A stretch of 8,099 nucleotides of DNA from Gammaproteobacteria bacterium (GTDB taxonomy: Bacteria > Pseudomonadota > Gammaproteobacteria > Thiohalomonadales > Thiohalomonadaceae): the NCBI GenBank assembly GCA_026193675.1, contig JAPHSO010000256.1, positions 1-8,099 of the forward strand, written 5' to 3'. The notes beneath the pieces are model-generated. The model worked only from the letters and a program-made list of their open reading frames with translations. It was not told the DNA's origin and made no database searches. Shown piece by piece: positions 1-6,954 of the stretch. A program made the translations under genes and the position numbers. How positions within the stretch are numbered: the stretch's first letter is position 1; each line of letters opens with the position of its first letter.

Positions 1-225
1 CATAACTGTGGCAGCTGTCATACCAACAACCTGAAACAGATTGGTAAGCATCACAGGACCAAGAAGGCGATCAAACCGATGGCGCTTTCAGTCAATACTG
101 AACGCTACACCAAGGTTAAGAAAATTGAGAAATGGTTTAAGCGTAACTGCAAGTGGACCTGGGGACGTGAATGTACCCCGCAAGAGAAGGGCGACCTTTT
201 AACATATCTAATAAACTATAAATAA
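1..225 (+). CDS. SHP/DUF1924-family monoheme cytochrome c, C-terminal part (5' end outside window)
   Basis: The gene enters from the left edge in frame 1; 74 residues and a TAA stop are visible. The fragment opens inside the heme attachment motif CGSCH (fragment residues 3-7). It then carries the family's conserved tail: a KPMA stretch, EKWF, RNC (48-50) and GREC (55-58), ending in EKGDLLTYL. This matches the SHP (sphaeroides heme protein) or DUF1924 family, small periplasmic cytochromes whose heme has an Asn as a displaceable sixth ligand and which can bind O2 or NO when reduced. By analogy N49 (bases 145-147) would be that Asn, and C50 with C58 the disulfide beside it; this is family knowledge, not shown here. 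The signal peptide and N-terminus are outside the window. The stop is 15 bases before the DHC start, so the two genes are probably co-transcribed. A generic class I cytochrome c is the alternative, but the tail pattern argues against it. Confidence 0.85.
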   Translation, partial: HNCGSCHTNNLKQIGKHHRTKKAIKPMALSVNTERYTKVKKIEKWFKRNCKWTWGRECTPQEKGDLLTYLINYK

Positions 226-240
226 TCTGGAGTGATATCG

Positions 241-813
241 ATGAACAACAAATTGATTTTAGGTACAGTATTAACTTCTCTTCTGGCAACCACCGGTGTG
301 GTGATGAGTGATGATGATCACAATGAGCGTGAGAACCGCAGTGGATTCTTTAGCCGCTTTTTCACCGCTGCAGGTGTTGAGCCGGTCAACAATCAACAAT
401 ACAAAGATGAGTGTGGCTCCTGCCACTTCGCCTTTCAGCCCGGGCTACTGCCAGGTCGCTCATGGGTGAAGATGATGTCTGAGCTAGAAAACCATTTTGG
501 TGAAAATGCTGAGCTGGATGCTGCTGATAACAAGCAGATTCTCGACTACCTTGTGGCCGGAGGTTCTGAGAAGAGCAACTATCGCCGCTCACAGAAGATC
601 AACAATTCGATTAAAAACAGCAGCACCCCGCTACGTATCAGTGAGACCCCCTACTTTATCCGTAAGCATGATGAGCTTCCTGCACGTTATGTTCAGGGTA
701 ATCCAAAGGTGCTGAGCCTGAGTAACTGTGAGAAGTGTCACACCACTGCCGATGAGGGCTCATATAGCGAAAGCCGTATCAATATTCCTGGTGTTGGCCG
801 CTGGGACGACTAA
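241..813 (+). CDS. periplasmic diheme cytochrome c (DHC family)
   Basis: This 190-residue protein is a secreted diheme cytochrome, the usual electron donor to SHP. A short N-terminal signal segment (about residues 1-23, one Lys then a hydrophobic run, possible cleavage after VMS) is followed by an acidic patch. Two heme motifs are present: CGSCH at 58-62 and CEKCH at 163-167. Around the first motif lies the family signature YKDECGSCHFAFQPGLLPGR followed by SW. H85 (NHFGENA) and H143 (RKHDELP) are plausible distal ligands, one per heme; that is inference. The end SESRINIPGVGRW is also typical. I chose ATG 241 because GGAG at 229-232 sits eight bases upstream. The GTG at 232, in the same frame, would overlap that ribosome site. 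The gene follows the SHP gene by 15 bases and precedes the PepSY gene by 12, which fits one operon. Confidence 0.93.
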   Translation: MNNKLILGTVLTSLLATTGVVMSDDDHNERENRSGFFSRFFTAAGVEPVNNQQYKDECGSCHFAFQPGLLPGRSWVKMMSELENHFGENAELDAADNKQILDYLVAGGSEKSNYRRSQKINNSIKNSSTPLRISETPYFIRKHDELPARYVQGNPKVLSLSNCEKCHTTADEGSYSESRINIPGVGRWDD

Positions 814-825
814 ACTACTATAGTC

Positions 826-1155
826 ATGTCGATTAACACGCTCATAAAAATTGGTCTCAGGAGCACTCTCCTCGCCCTGGTGGTTCTCTCCCCTACCGTT
901 TGGGCGGGTGATGCCGATGAGATGGAGGATTTTGAGCGTGCCCGCCAACTGGTATCTGAGGGGGCCATTCTCCCCCTCAATACCATTCTTAATCAGGCCG
1001 AAATCATGCCAGGATGGCTGTTGCTTGAGGTGGAATTTGAGAAAGAGCATGGGGAGTGGATCTATGAGTTAGAGATCCTCAAGGAGCATGGCGATGTGAT
1101 CAAACTCAAGTATGATGCGGCAACGGGCAAACATTTAGAGACAGAACTGGATTGA
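826..1155 (+). CDS. small secreted PepSY-domain protein
   Basis: This is a 109-residue protein with a clear Sec signal peptide (residues 1-27, hydrophobic core 13-22, probable cleavage after VWA). The mature part is about 82 residues and highly acidic. It resembles a single PepSY domain: an N-terminal helix (FERARQLVSEG), then a beta-rich half with the pattern EVEFEKEHGEWIYELEILKE and a C-terminal KYDAATGKHLETELD. PepSY domains are often found in periplasmic proteins that modulate peptidases or sensor proteins; no catalytic motif is present. No strong Shine-Dalgarno precedes ATG 826, and the gene begins 12 bases after the DHC stop, so translation is probably coupled. Its TGA is directly followed by the ATG of the response regulator. 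I infer a role at the boundary of the cytochromes and the sensor kinase, for example as a periplasmic modulator, but the exact job is unknown. Confidence 0.82.
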   Translation: MSINTLIKIGLRSTLLALVVLSPTVWAGDADEMEDFERARQLVSEGAILPLNTILNQAEIMPGWLLLEVEFEKEHGEWIYELEILKEHGDVIKLKYDAATGKHLETELD

Positions 1156-1827
1156 ATGCGCTTACTGCTTATTGAGGATGATATCCGTTTAGCACCGGAG
1201 CTTAAAAAGTCACTGAAACGTGTCGGCTATGCGGTCGACTGGATCGAAAATGGCATTGATGGTGAACTTCAGGCATCCATTGAACCTTATGATGTGATTG
1301 TGCTCGATCTGGGTCTACCTGGACGTCCTGGACTGGATGTTCTAAAAAACTGGCGACTAGCTGGCCTCAGCACCCCGGTTATTATTCTGACCGCACGTGA
1401 TAGCTGGCATGAGCGGGTCGATGGTCTTAAGGCTGGAGCCGATGACTATCTCGGAAAACCATTTCATACCGAAGAGCTGCTTGCCCGTCTTGATGCCCTG
1501 ATTCGTCGTAACCAGACCACAGAAACGTCTGAGCTTATCTCGGGCGATCTGAAGCTTGATGAATCCAAACAGTGTGTCACTCTGGCAGATGGCAAAGTGG
1601 AGACTTTAACTGCAATGGAGTATCGGCTACTGCGTTATCTGCTCTACCATCCGGATCGGGTGCTTTCAAAGTCACACCTGACTGAACATGTCTATGAAGA
1701 GGACAATGACCGCGACAGCAATGTGATTGAGGTCTATATCAATCGGCTACGCCAGAAAATCGGTAAGAGTCGGATTGAGACACGGCGTGGACAGGGCTAT
1801 ATCTATATCTCTCATCCCTCTGCATAG
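1156..1827 (+). CDS. OmpR/PhoB-family two-component response regulator
   Basis: The 223-residue protein is a standard DNA-binding response regulator. The receiver domain spans about 1-118: acidic pair D8-D9, phospho-acceptor D51 (VLDLGLPG), conserved T79 (ILTAR) and K101 (GKPF). The C-terminal winged helix (about 145-220) has the family pattern TAMEYRLLRYLLYHPDRVLS, a recognition-helix stretch DRDSNVIEVYINRLRQKIG and the wing RRGQGYIYI. Overall it is closest to the QseB/PmrA/PhoP-like type. Its start codon touches the stop of the PepSY gene with no intervening base, and the kinase gene follows after 27 bases. It is therefore the cognate partner of the downstream kinase and a candidate regulator of the cytochrome operon. 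The target promoter would lie left of the window and cannot be seen. Confidence 0.96.
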   Translation: MRLLLIEDDIRLAPELKKSLKRVGYAVDWIENGIDGELQASIEPYDVIVLDLGLPGRPGLDVLKNWRLAGLSTPVIILTARDSWHERVDGLKAGADDYLGKPFHTEELLARLDALIRRNQTTETSELISGDLKLDESKQCVTLADGKVETLTAMEYRLLRYLLYHPDRVLSKSHLTEHVYEEDNDRDSNVIEVYINRLRQKIGKSRIETRRGQGYIYISHPSA

Positions 1828-1854
1828 AATATCTGGTTGAGATAACATTCCTGC

Positions 1855-3177
1855 ATGAACTCTCTAGAGAAAAGGCTTCAGCTGGCACTCTCGCTCATCC
1901 TGCTCGTTGCTTCGCTTAGTGCCGGCTGGCTGATCTATAGTGCCAGCATCAAGATGGGCGAAACCCATATCCAGACCCGCCTTGAGCATGACGGGGAGAG
2001 CCTGCTGGCGGCAATTCAATTTGATGCGAACGATTTGGTCACCGTTCGTGAAGAGCGACTTGCAGGGATCTACCACCGACCATTTTCCGGCCACTACTTT
2101 CATATCCTGATTGATGGTGAACATGAGTTTCATTCACGCTCAGTTTGGGATCAGAGTTTTGATCTGAAGGGGATCCAATTTAGCGATTCGGTTGCCCATA
2201 TGGTTGGTCCCAACAGTCAACATTTACTGCTTTGGTCGGGTCAATACAGAAAACAGGGGCATGATATAACCATCATCACAGCCGAGGATCTTGGTCCGCT
2301 CTACCAGCAACTTAAACGATATGGACTCTACCTGCTGCTTTCGATTCCTCTGTTCCTGTTTTTCATTCTGGCAATCCAACGCCTGATTCTGCGACACTCG
2401 TTCAAACCTCTGGATCAGATTGAACAGGAGATAAAGCAGTTAGAACGAGGTGAAATCGAACAGCTATGCACCCCACTCCCCACCGAAATCAGGCCCCTGG
2501 TCAATGAGGTGAATCGGCTGATTCTGGCGATGGTGGAACGTATCAAACGTTCACGTAATAGTGCAGGCAATCTGGCTCATACTCTCAAAGGGCCGCTACA
2601 GCTGCTTATACAACTTGCGGAATCTGAGAGGCTCACTGGACATGATGACATACGCCAGGAGCTACTGACTCAGGTCGGTTTGATTCAACAGCAGATTGAA
2701 CAGGAGTTGAGACGTGCACGTCTGGCCGGCAGTGCCACACCCGGTCAACAGTTTAGACCTGCAGAAGAGCTCCCCCTTCTGAAAAAGATGCTGCAACAGA
2801 TCTATCAGGATAAAAAACTGGAACTTCAATTCAGCTATCCCGAGTCTTCAATATCGTCACTGGATCGAGACGATATGCTGGAGCTGATTGGCAACCTGCT
2901 TGATAACGCCTGTAAATGGGCGAATACAAAAATATCCTGCTCGATTGAGTTAAATGAGCAGATCTCCATAACAATTGAGGATGATGGTCCCGGTTGTGCA
3001 GCTGAACAACTGGAGCAGCTGACTCGAAGAGGGCTTCGTGTTGATGAATCGACAGCTGGACATGGTATAGGCCTTTCAATCGTCAAGGAGATTGTAGAAA
3101 GCTACCATGGTGAGCTCAAGTTTGATAACTCACATGAGCTGGGCGGTTTCAGGGTAACAATAACTATCCCCAGATAG
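1855..3177 (+). CDS. membrane sensor histidine kinase (PhoQ/QseC-like)
   Basis: This 440-residue kinase partners with the upstream regulator. Order: TM1 (about 8-28), periplasmic domain (about 30-155, no Cys and no recognised family), TM2 (about 157-174), HAMP-like linker (about 177-232), dimerisation/phosphoacceptor region with H242 in AHTLKGPL, then the ATPase domain. The N box is at 347-351 (NLLDN), G1 at 376-380 (DDGPG) and G2 at 402-406 (GHGIG), so ATP binding looks intact. The H-box is unusual: T and G stand where most HisKA kinases have E/D (H+1) and T/N (H+4). PhoQ has a related HSLKTPL, so loss of the acidic residue is known, but the Gly at H+4 is less common. ATG 1855 has only a weak GAG-type ribosome site. 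Being encoded with SHP, DHC and a PepSY protein, it probably senses envelope redox state or a ligand handled by them (inference). Confidence 0.95.
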   Translation: MNSLEKRLQLALSLILLVASLSAGWLIYSASIKMGETHIQTRLEHDGESLLAAIQFDANDLVTVREERLAGIYHRPFSGHYFHILIDGEHEFHSRSVWDQSFDLKGIQFSDSVAHMVGPNSQHLLLWSGQYRKQGHDITIITAEDLGPLYQQLKRYGLYLLLSIPLFLFFILAIQRLILRHSFKPLDQIEQEIKQLERGEIEQLCTPLPTEIRPLVNEVNRLILAMVERIKRSRNSAGNLAHTLKGPLQLLIQLAESERLTGHDDIRQELLTQVGLIQQQIEQELRRARLAGSATPGQQFRPAEELPLLKKMLQQIYQDKKLELQFSYPESSISSLDRDDMLELIGNLLDNACKWANTKISCSIELNEQISITIEDDGPGCAAEQLEQLTRRGLRVDESTAGHGIGLSIVKEIVESYHGELKFDNSHELGGFRVTITIPR

Positions 3178-3303
3178 AGGTTATAAAGCAGCTGGATGAC
3201 CAGTTTTCACCCGTGATTTTTCTATCCAAGTAAACACAATAATTCTTCAATTCCCCTGTCGAATCGCAATATATCAACTACACTGAATGCATCAATTAAC
3301 GTT

Positions 3304-3317
3304 TTGATAGAGTTCAA
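3304..3317 (+). promoter_or_regulatory. candidate FNR/CRP-family binding site
   Basis: The sequence TTGAT-AGAG-TTCAA matches the FNR/ANR consensus TTGAT-N4-ATCAA at nine of ten positions. Its centre (3310.5) lies about 41 bases before a start expected from the -10-like AATAAT at 3339-3344, which is the classic spacing for an FNR-type class II activator site. A second upstream half-site, ATCAA at 3291-3295, forms a wider inverted pair with the same TTGAT. If real, it would place the HD-GYP sensor gene under oxygen or NO control. It is a short motif in an A+T-rich gap, so chance is possible. Confidence 0.4.
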
Positions 3318-3323
3318 TTTACA

Positions 3324-3362
3324 CTAAACCCTGGAGTTAATAATTCCTACTACAGGGTTTAG
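3324..3362. repeat. perfect 10-bp inverted repeat bracketing a candidate -10 box
   Basis: CTAAACCCTG (3324-3333) and CAGGGTTTAG (3353-3362) are exact reverse complements separated by 19 bases. Half-site centres are 29 bases apart. No U-run follows, so it is not a standard terminator for the kinase operon. The spacer contains AATAAT (3339-3344), five of six matches to the sigma-70 -10 consensus. That makes an operator straddling the promoter a better reading than an RNA hairpin. The binding protein is unknown. Confidence 0.7.
3339..3344 (+). promoter_or_regulatory. candidate -10 element for the HD-GYP sensor gene
   Basis: AATAAT matches TATAAT at five of six positions. No good -35 hexamer lies 16-18 bases upstream, which would fit an activator-dependent promoter using the FNR-like box. 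Transcription would start near 3351, leaving a leader of roughly 65 bases before the GTG start. An alternative extended -10 (TGC-TAGATT, 3371-3379) is possible but weaker. The rest of the gap (3178-3303) shows no gene and no convincing terminator. Confidence 0.3.
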
Positions 3363-3417
3363 GGAAATTGTGCTAGATTAACCGGAAGAAATATAAACAT
3401 ACAGGGATGAGTAATTA

Positions 3418-6400
3418 GTGTCAGCAATATCTACTAGTGATATGGAACAGGCTTCGAGGCGGCTAAACCGTCGCGTACTGATCGCCATGTTGATATGGAT
3501 CATCCCAATTGCCAGTCTCTACACCTGGCAGTCATTTCACGTACAGAGTGATTCTACTGAACTGGCGACCCAGGAAGCCATCGCCAACCTCAATAGAGAT
3601 CAAGTTCTACTCTTCTGGGCGACCGCTCATGGCGGGCTTTATGCCCCCACTAATGAGGATAACCCACCCAATCCCTGGCTATCGCACATCCCCGATAGGG
3701 TGCTCACCAGCCCGTCTGGTCAACAGTTCACCCTGATGAGCCCAGCTAACATACTCATTCAGGTAATGGAGGAATATGAGCAGCAGTTTGCCGTCAAAGA
3801 GCGTCTTGTCAGTAATTTTCCTCTCAACCCTGAAAACGAAACAGATGAGTGGGAGGAAAAGGCTTTAAGGTCGGTACAGGATGGCACAAAAGAGGTTATT
3901 GAGGTTGTCGAGTTCAACGGAAAACCGCACCTGCGTCTGTTACGACCAGTCGTTAGTGAGAAGGGCTGTATAAAGTGTCACGCCATCCAGAGCGATCAAG
4001 CTGGAAATATCCGCGGCGGCATTAGTATCGCTGTTGATATGAGCCCCTATATCAAACGCCAACAGATAGAGATGAGGAATCGTAAGATCGTCCTATTAAC
4101 CATTTGTGCTTTAGGCCTGGCCGGTCTGCTCATTGGCTGGTATCGAGGATCCAAGCGAATCAGGGAGAAAATGCTTAATCACCAGGAGTTGCAGGAGAGC
4201 GATGATAAGTTCCACTCCATTAGTGATGCAGCACTGGATGCCGTCGTCGCAATTGATGAACAGGGCGAAATTCGATACTGGAATAAATCGGCAGAGCGCA
4301 TCTTCGGTCATACGAATGAAGAGGCAATGGGCAGGAATTTACACCAACTCATCGTGCCAGAGCGTTACCATCAGGCTCACATCGACGGCTGGTCCCACTT
4401 TATCGAAAGTGGCGAGGGGGCCGTCATCGGCAAGACACTTGAGGTCACGGCACTGGATCATGATGGTGATGAATTCCCCGTAGAACTCTCAATTTCTGCA
4501 ATAAGAATACAGGGAAAGTGGCAGGCCGTTGGCGTCATCCGAGATATTAGAGAGCGTAGGCAGGCCGAAGGTCAGATCTCAGATATTAATAAAAAAATCG
4601 AGCGGGCCCATCGTGAGTGGGTGGATGCCTTTGACTCGATTAATGATCCCATCTTTCTTCATGATAAGCATGGTTTAATCATGCGAGCCAACCGTGCCTA
4701 TGCCAGTCAAGCAGGTGTACCTATAGAGGCGCTTATCGGCAAACCCTATTGGGACTTCTTCCCTAAAGGTGAAGGTCCGTTGCAGTCATGCACCATTGAT
4801 CGAACACCTGTTGATAGCGGAGAGCATGATGAAGAGATCAATCTGGAAAATGGCAACATCCTGCTTTCACGCGCCTTTGCTATTAGCAATGAAGATGGCA
4901 GCTATCGTTATTCAATTCACATCATGGAGGACATCACCTTTGAACGGAGGGCCAAACAGACACTCCGAGAGAGTGAAGATCGCTTCCGCAAACTTTTTGA
5001 GAAGGCCCCCCTCGCCTATCATTCATTAGACAATGAGGGCTGTATTCTTGAGGTGAATCAGGCATGGGAGGAGCTGTTTGGATATGAGAGAGCGCAGGTG
5101 TTGGGAAATCCGTTTGAACAGTACCTGACTGAAAAATGTAGAGATGAACATCAGAATAATCTGCATCCCTGTGCATCCCAGTCGAATGACAAGGCGACGG
5201 AACTTGAGATTCGGTGCAGTGATGGCAGTGAACGTATTATTGCCACCCGGGGACGATTCAGTTACGACCAAAATGGAAAGGAGATTATCAGTCACTGTAT
5301 CCTAACCGACATCACCGAGCGGAAGCATGCCGAAGAGAGATTGGAAAAAGAGCGAATGCGTGCTCAGAGTTATCTGGATATCGCTCCTGTCATTATACTG
5401 GTACTCAACATTCAGGGAGAGATCACCCTGATAAACCGCCAGGGTAGTGAGGTGCTTGGATATCAAGAGCACGAACTGATTGGTCAAAACTGGTTTGAGT
5501 TCTGCATCCCACATTATCTTCGTGATCATTTGCAGCTGATCTTTGAAGAACTCATTCAGGATGATTCTGAAAATCTGGATCATTTTGAAAATACTGTCAT
5601 CACCAAAAGTGGTGAGGAGCGATTAATCTACTGGCGCAACTCTGTGCTTCGCAATCAAAGTGGAGAGGTTACCGCCCTCCTCTCATCGGGTGAAGATATA
5701 ACCGAACGTAAGGAGTCTGAAAAAGCTCTGCGACATCTAAATCAGATGCTACAAACCACTCAGGCCTGCAATGAGGCACTGGTACGTGCAACAGAAGAGC
5801 CGGTCTTGATTCAACAAATTTGCGACATTCTTGCTAAACACTCTGACTTCTCACTAGTTTGGGTTGGCCTCTCTACCCCCTCAGTTAACAATGACACATC
5901 CGTCTATAGCTCAGATAGCTGTGAATCGATAGAGCTATTCAATAGCAACTGGCATGAGGAGGAGGGCCCCTGCCCCGCCAAAGAGGCTATTAGAACGGGA
6001 AAAATACAGGTTATTCACGCCACCGATAACGATCCAACTTTCAAGGCCTATCGTGACAAAGTCACCTCTATTGGCTGTTTTTCACTAGCAGCCCTACCGT
6101 TACAAAATAAGGGCCAATCCTTAGGTATCATGATGGTCTACTCCTATAAGGCCGATGTCTTTGACCAGCAGCAGATTGGGCTGCTTGAAGAGCTCTCTAA
6201 TGACCTTGCCTACGGTATCACCTCTATTCGGCTTCATGCAGAACGGGATCATATGGGGCAAAGGCTTGAAAGAAATCTGCTGCAGACGGTAGAGGCCATT
6301 GCACATACTCTGGAGTCTCGAGATCCCTATACTGCCGGCCATCAAAGACGGGTGACGGAACTATCGATAGCTATTGCGAAAGAGATGGAATTGGATGAAC

Positions 6401-6852
6401 AGCAGATCGAGGGAATTCGCTTCGGAGCCACAGTGCATGACATCGGCAAGATTCACATTCCGGCAGAGATCCTCAACCGCCCTGGTCGTCTCAGCGAGAT
6501 GGAATTTAGCATCATCAAAACTCATGCCGAAGTAGGTAACGATATTATTAAAGAGATCGAGTTCCCCTGGCCTGTCTCCGAAATGATCTACCAACATCAT
6601 GAGCGACTGGATGGTTCTGGTTATCCACGAGGATTGAAGGAAGATGAGATTATTTTAGAAGCTAAAATCCTGGCTGTCGCCGATGTTGTGGAGGCGATGT
6701 CCTCCCACCGCCCCTACCGTGCAGGGCTGGGTATTGATGCCGCCCTTGAAGAGCTGAAGAAAAACAGAGGGATATTCTACGATCCAGAGATTACCGATGT
6801 ATGTATCAGGCTCTTTGACGAAAACCTCTTTCAATTCTCAGACTCATTCTAG
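3418..6852 (+). CDS. heme-linked membrane sensor with four PAS domains, GAF and HD-GYP (probable c-di-GMP phosphodiesterase)
   Basis: This 1144-residue protein combines a periplasmic heme sensor with a c-di-GMP-hydrolysing output. TM1 is at about 20-37. A periplasmic DUF3365/Tll0287-like domain follows (about 40-222) with heme motif CIKCH at 184-188. TM2 is at about 224-241. In the cytoplasm four PAS domains lie at about 262-382, 400-512, 521-640 and 650-768; three end in the usual D-I-T/R-E-R linker, the second in the variant EDITFERR. A GAF domain covers about 792-940 and an HD-GYP domain about 955-1135. The HD-GYP metal and signature residues are complete: H975, H1007-D1008 (HDIGK), H1036, H1060-H1061 (HHE), DGSGYP at 1065-1070 and D1089. 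There is no GGDEF domain. The start is GTG 3418: an in-frame TAA at 3412 excludes earlier starts, and an AGGGA ribosome site is at 3403-3407. M9 (3442) is an alternative with no ribosome site. The cue (heme redox, O2 or NO) is inference. Confidence 0.93.
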   Translation: MSAISTSDMEQASRRLNRRVLIAMLIWIIPIASLYTWQSFHVQSDSTELATQEAIANLNRDQVLLFWATAHGGLYAPTNEDNPPNPWLSHIPDRVLTSPSGQQFTLMSPANILIQVMEEYEQQFAVKERLVSNFPLNPENETDEWEEKALRSVQDGTKEVIEVVEFNGKPHLRLLRPVVSEKGCIKCHAIQSDQAGNIRGGISIAVDMSPYIKRQQIEMRNRKIVLLTICALGLAGLLIGWYRGSKRIREKMLNHQELQESDDKFHSISDAALDAVVAIDEQGEIRYWNKSAERIFGHTNEEAMGRNLHQLIVPERYHQAHIDGWSHFIESGEGAVIGKTLEVTALDHDGDEFPVELSISAIRIQGKWQAVGVIRDIRERRQAEGQISDINKKIERAHREWVDAFDSINDPIFLHDKHGLIMRANRAYASQAGVPIEALIGKPYWDFFPKGEGPLQSCTIDRTPVDSGEHDEEINLENGNILLSRAFAISNEDGSYRYSIHIMEDITFERRAKQTLRESEDRFRKLFEKAPLAYHSLDNEGCILEVNQAWEELFGYERAQVLGNPFEQYLTEKCRDEHQNNLHPCASQSNDKATELEIRCSDGSERIIATRGRFSYDQNGKEIISHCILTDITERKHAEERLEKERMRAQSYLDIAPVIILVLNIQGEITLINRQGSEVLGYQEHELIGQNWFEFCIPHYLRDHLQLIFEELIQDDSENLDHFENTVITKSGEERLIYWRNSVLRNQSGEVTALLSSGEDITERKESEKALRHLNQMLQTTQACNEALVRATEEPVLIQQICDILAKHSDFSLVWVGLSTPSVNNDTSVYSSDSCESIELFNSNWHEEEGPCPAKEAIRTGKIQVIHATDNDPTFKAYRDKVTSIGCFSLAALPLQNKGQSLGIMMVYSYKADVFDQQQIGLLEELSNDLAYGITSIRLHAERDHMGQRLERNLLQTVEAIAHTLESRDPYTAGHQRRVTELSIAIAKEMELDEQQIEGIRFGATVHDIGKIHIPAEILNRPGRLSEMEFSIIKTHAEVGNDIIKEIEFPWPVSEMIYQHHERLDGSGYPRGLKEDEIILEAKILAVADVVEAMSSHRPYRAGLGIDAALEELKKNRGIFYDPEITDVCIRLFDENLFQFSDSF

Positions 6853-6856
6853 CCCA

Positions 6857-6929
6857 GCAGGGTCAGAGTCGGTAACAGTGAGTTCTGCTTTAGCAGAATA
6901 AACAGAGCGACCAAAACCTGTTACCCTGC
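6857..6929. repeat. nested inverted repeats between the HD-GYP gene and nfo
   Basis: GGTAACAG (6871-6878) pairs with CTGTTACC (6918-6925), and GCAG (6857-6860) pairs with CTGC (6926-6929) across a ten-base bulge. Inside them lies a perfect hairpin, TTCTGC-TTTA-GCAGAA (6883-6898). An alternative helix, GCAGGGT (6857-6863) with ACCCTGC (6923-6929), competes with the outer stem. A run of six T (6937-6942) begins eight bases after the structure, close to the nfo ribosome site. It may terminate the HD-GYP transcript, but the gap before the T-run makes it non-canonical. Confidence 0.6.
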
Positions 6930-6954
6930 GCACAAATTTTTTCAGGAGCAGATT

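Noticed and set aside
232..240. Upstream in-frame GTG start for the diheme cytochrome
   Set aside because: It overlaps the GGAG ribosome site that serves ATG 241 and would add three residues before a normal signal peptide.
3192..3207. CTGG-ATGA-CCAG followed by TTTT as a terminator of the kinase operon
   Set aside because: The stem is only four base pairs and the T-run is short, too weak to call.
5026..5583. Minus-strand open frames of about 90 codons within the PAS region of the HD-GYP gene
   Set aside because: They lie opposite continuous conserved PAS coding sequence, show no known motif and are expected by chance.
4615..5730. Successive PAS domains as a possible recent tandem duplication
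   Set aside because: By eye the PAS units share only general family features and no near-identical stretches, so they are old, diverged domains.
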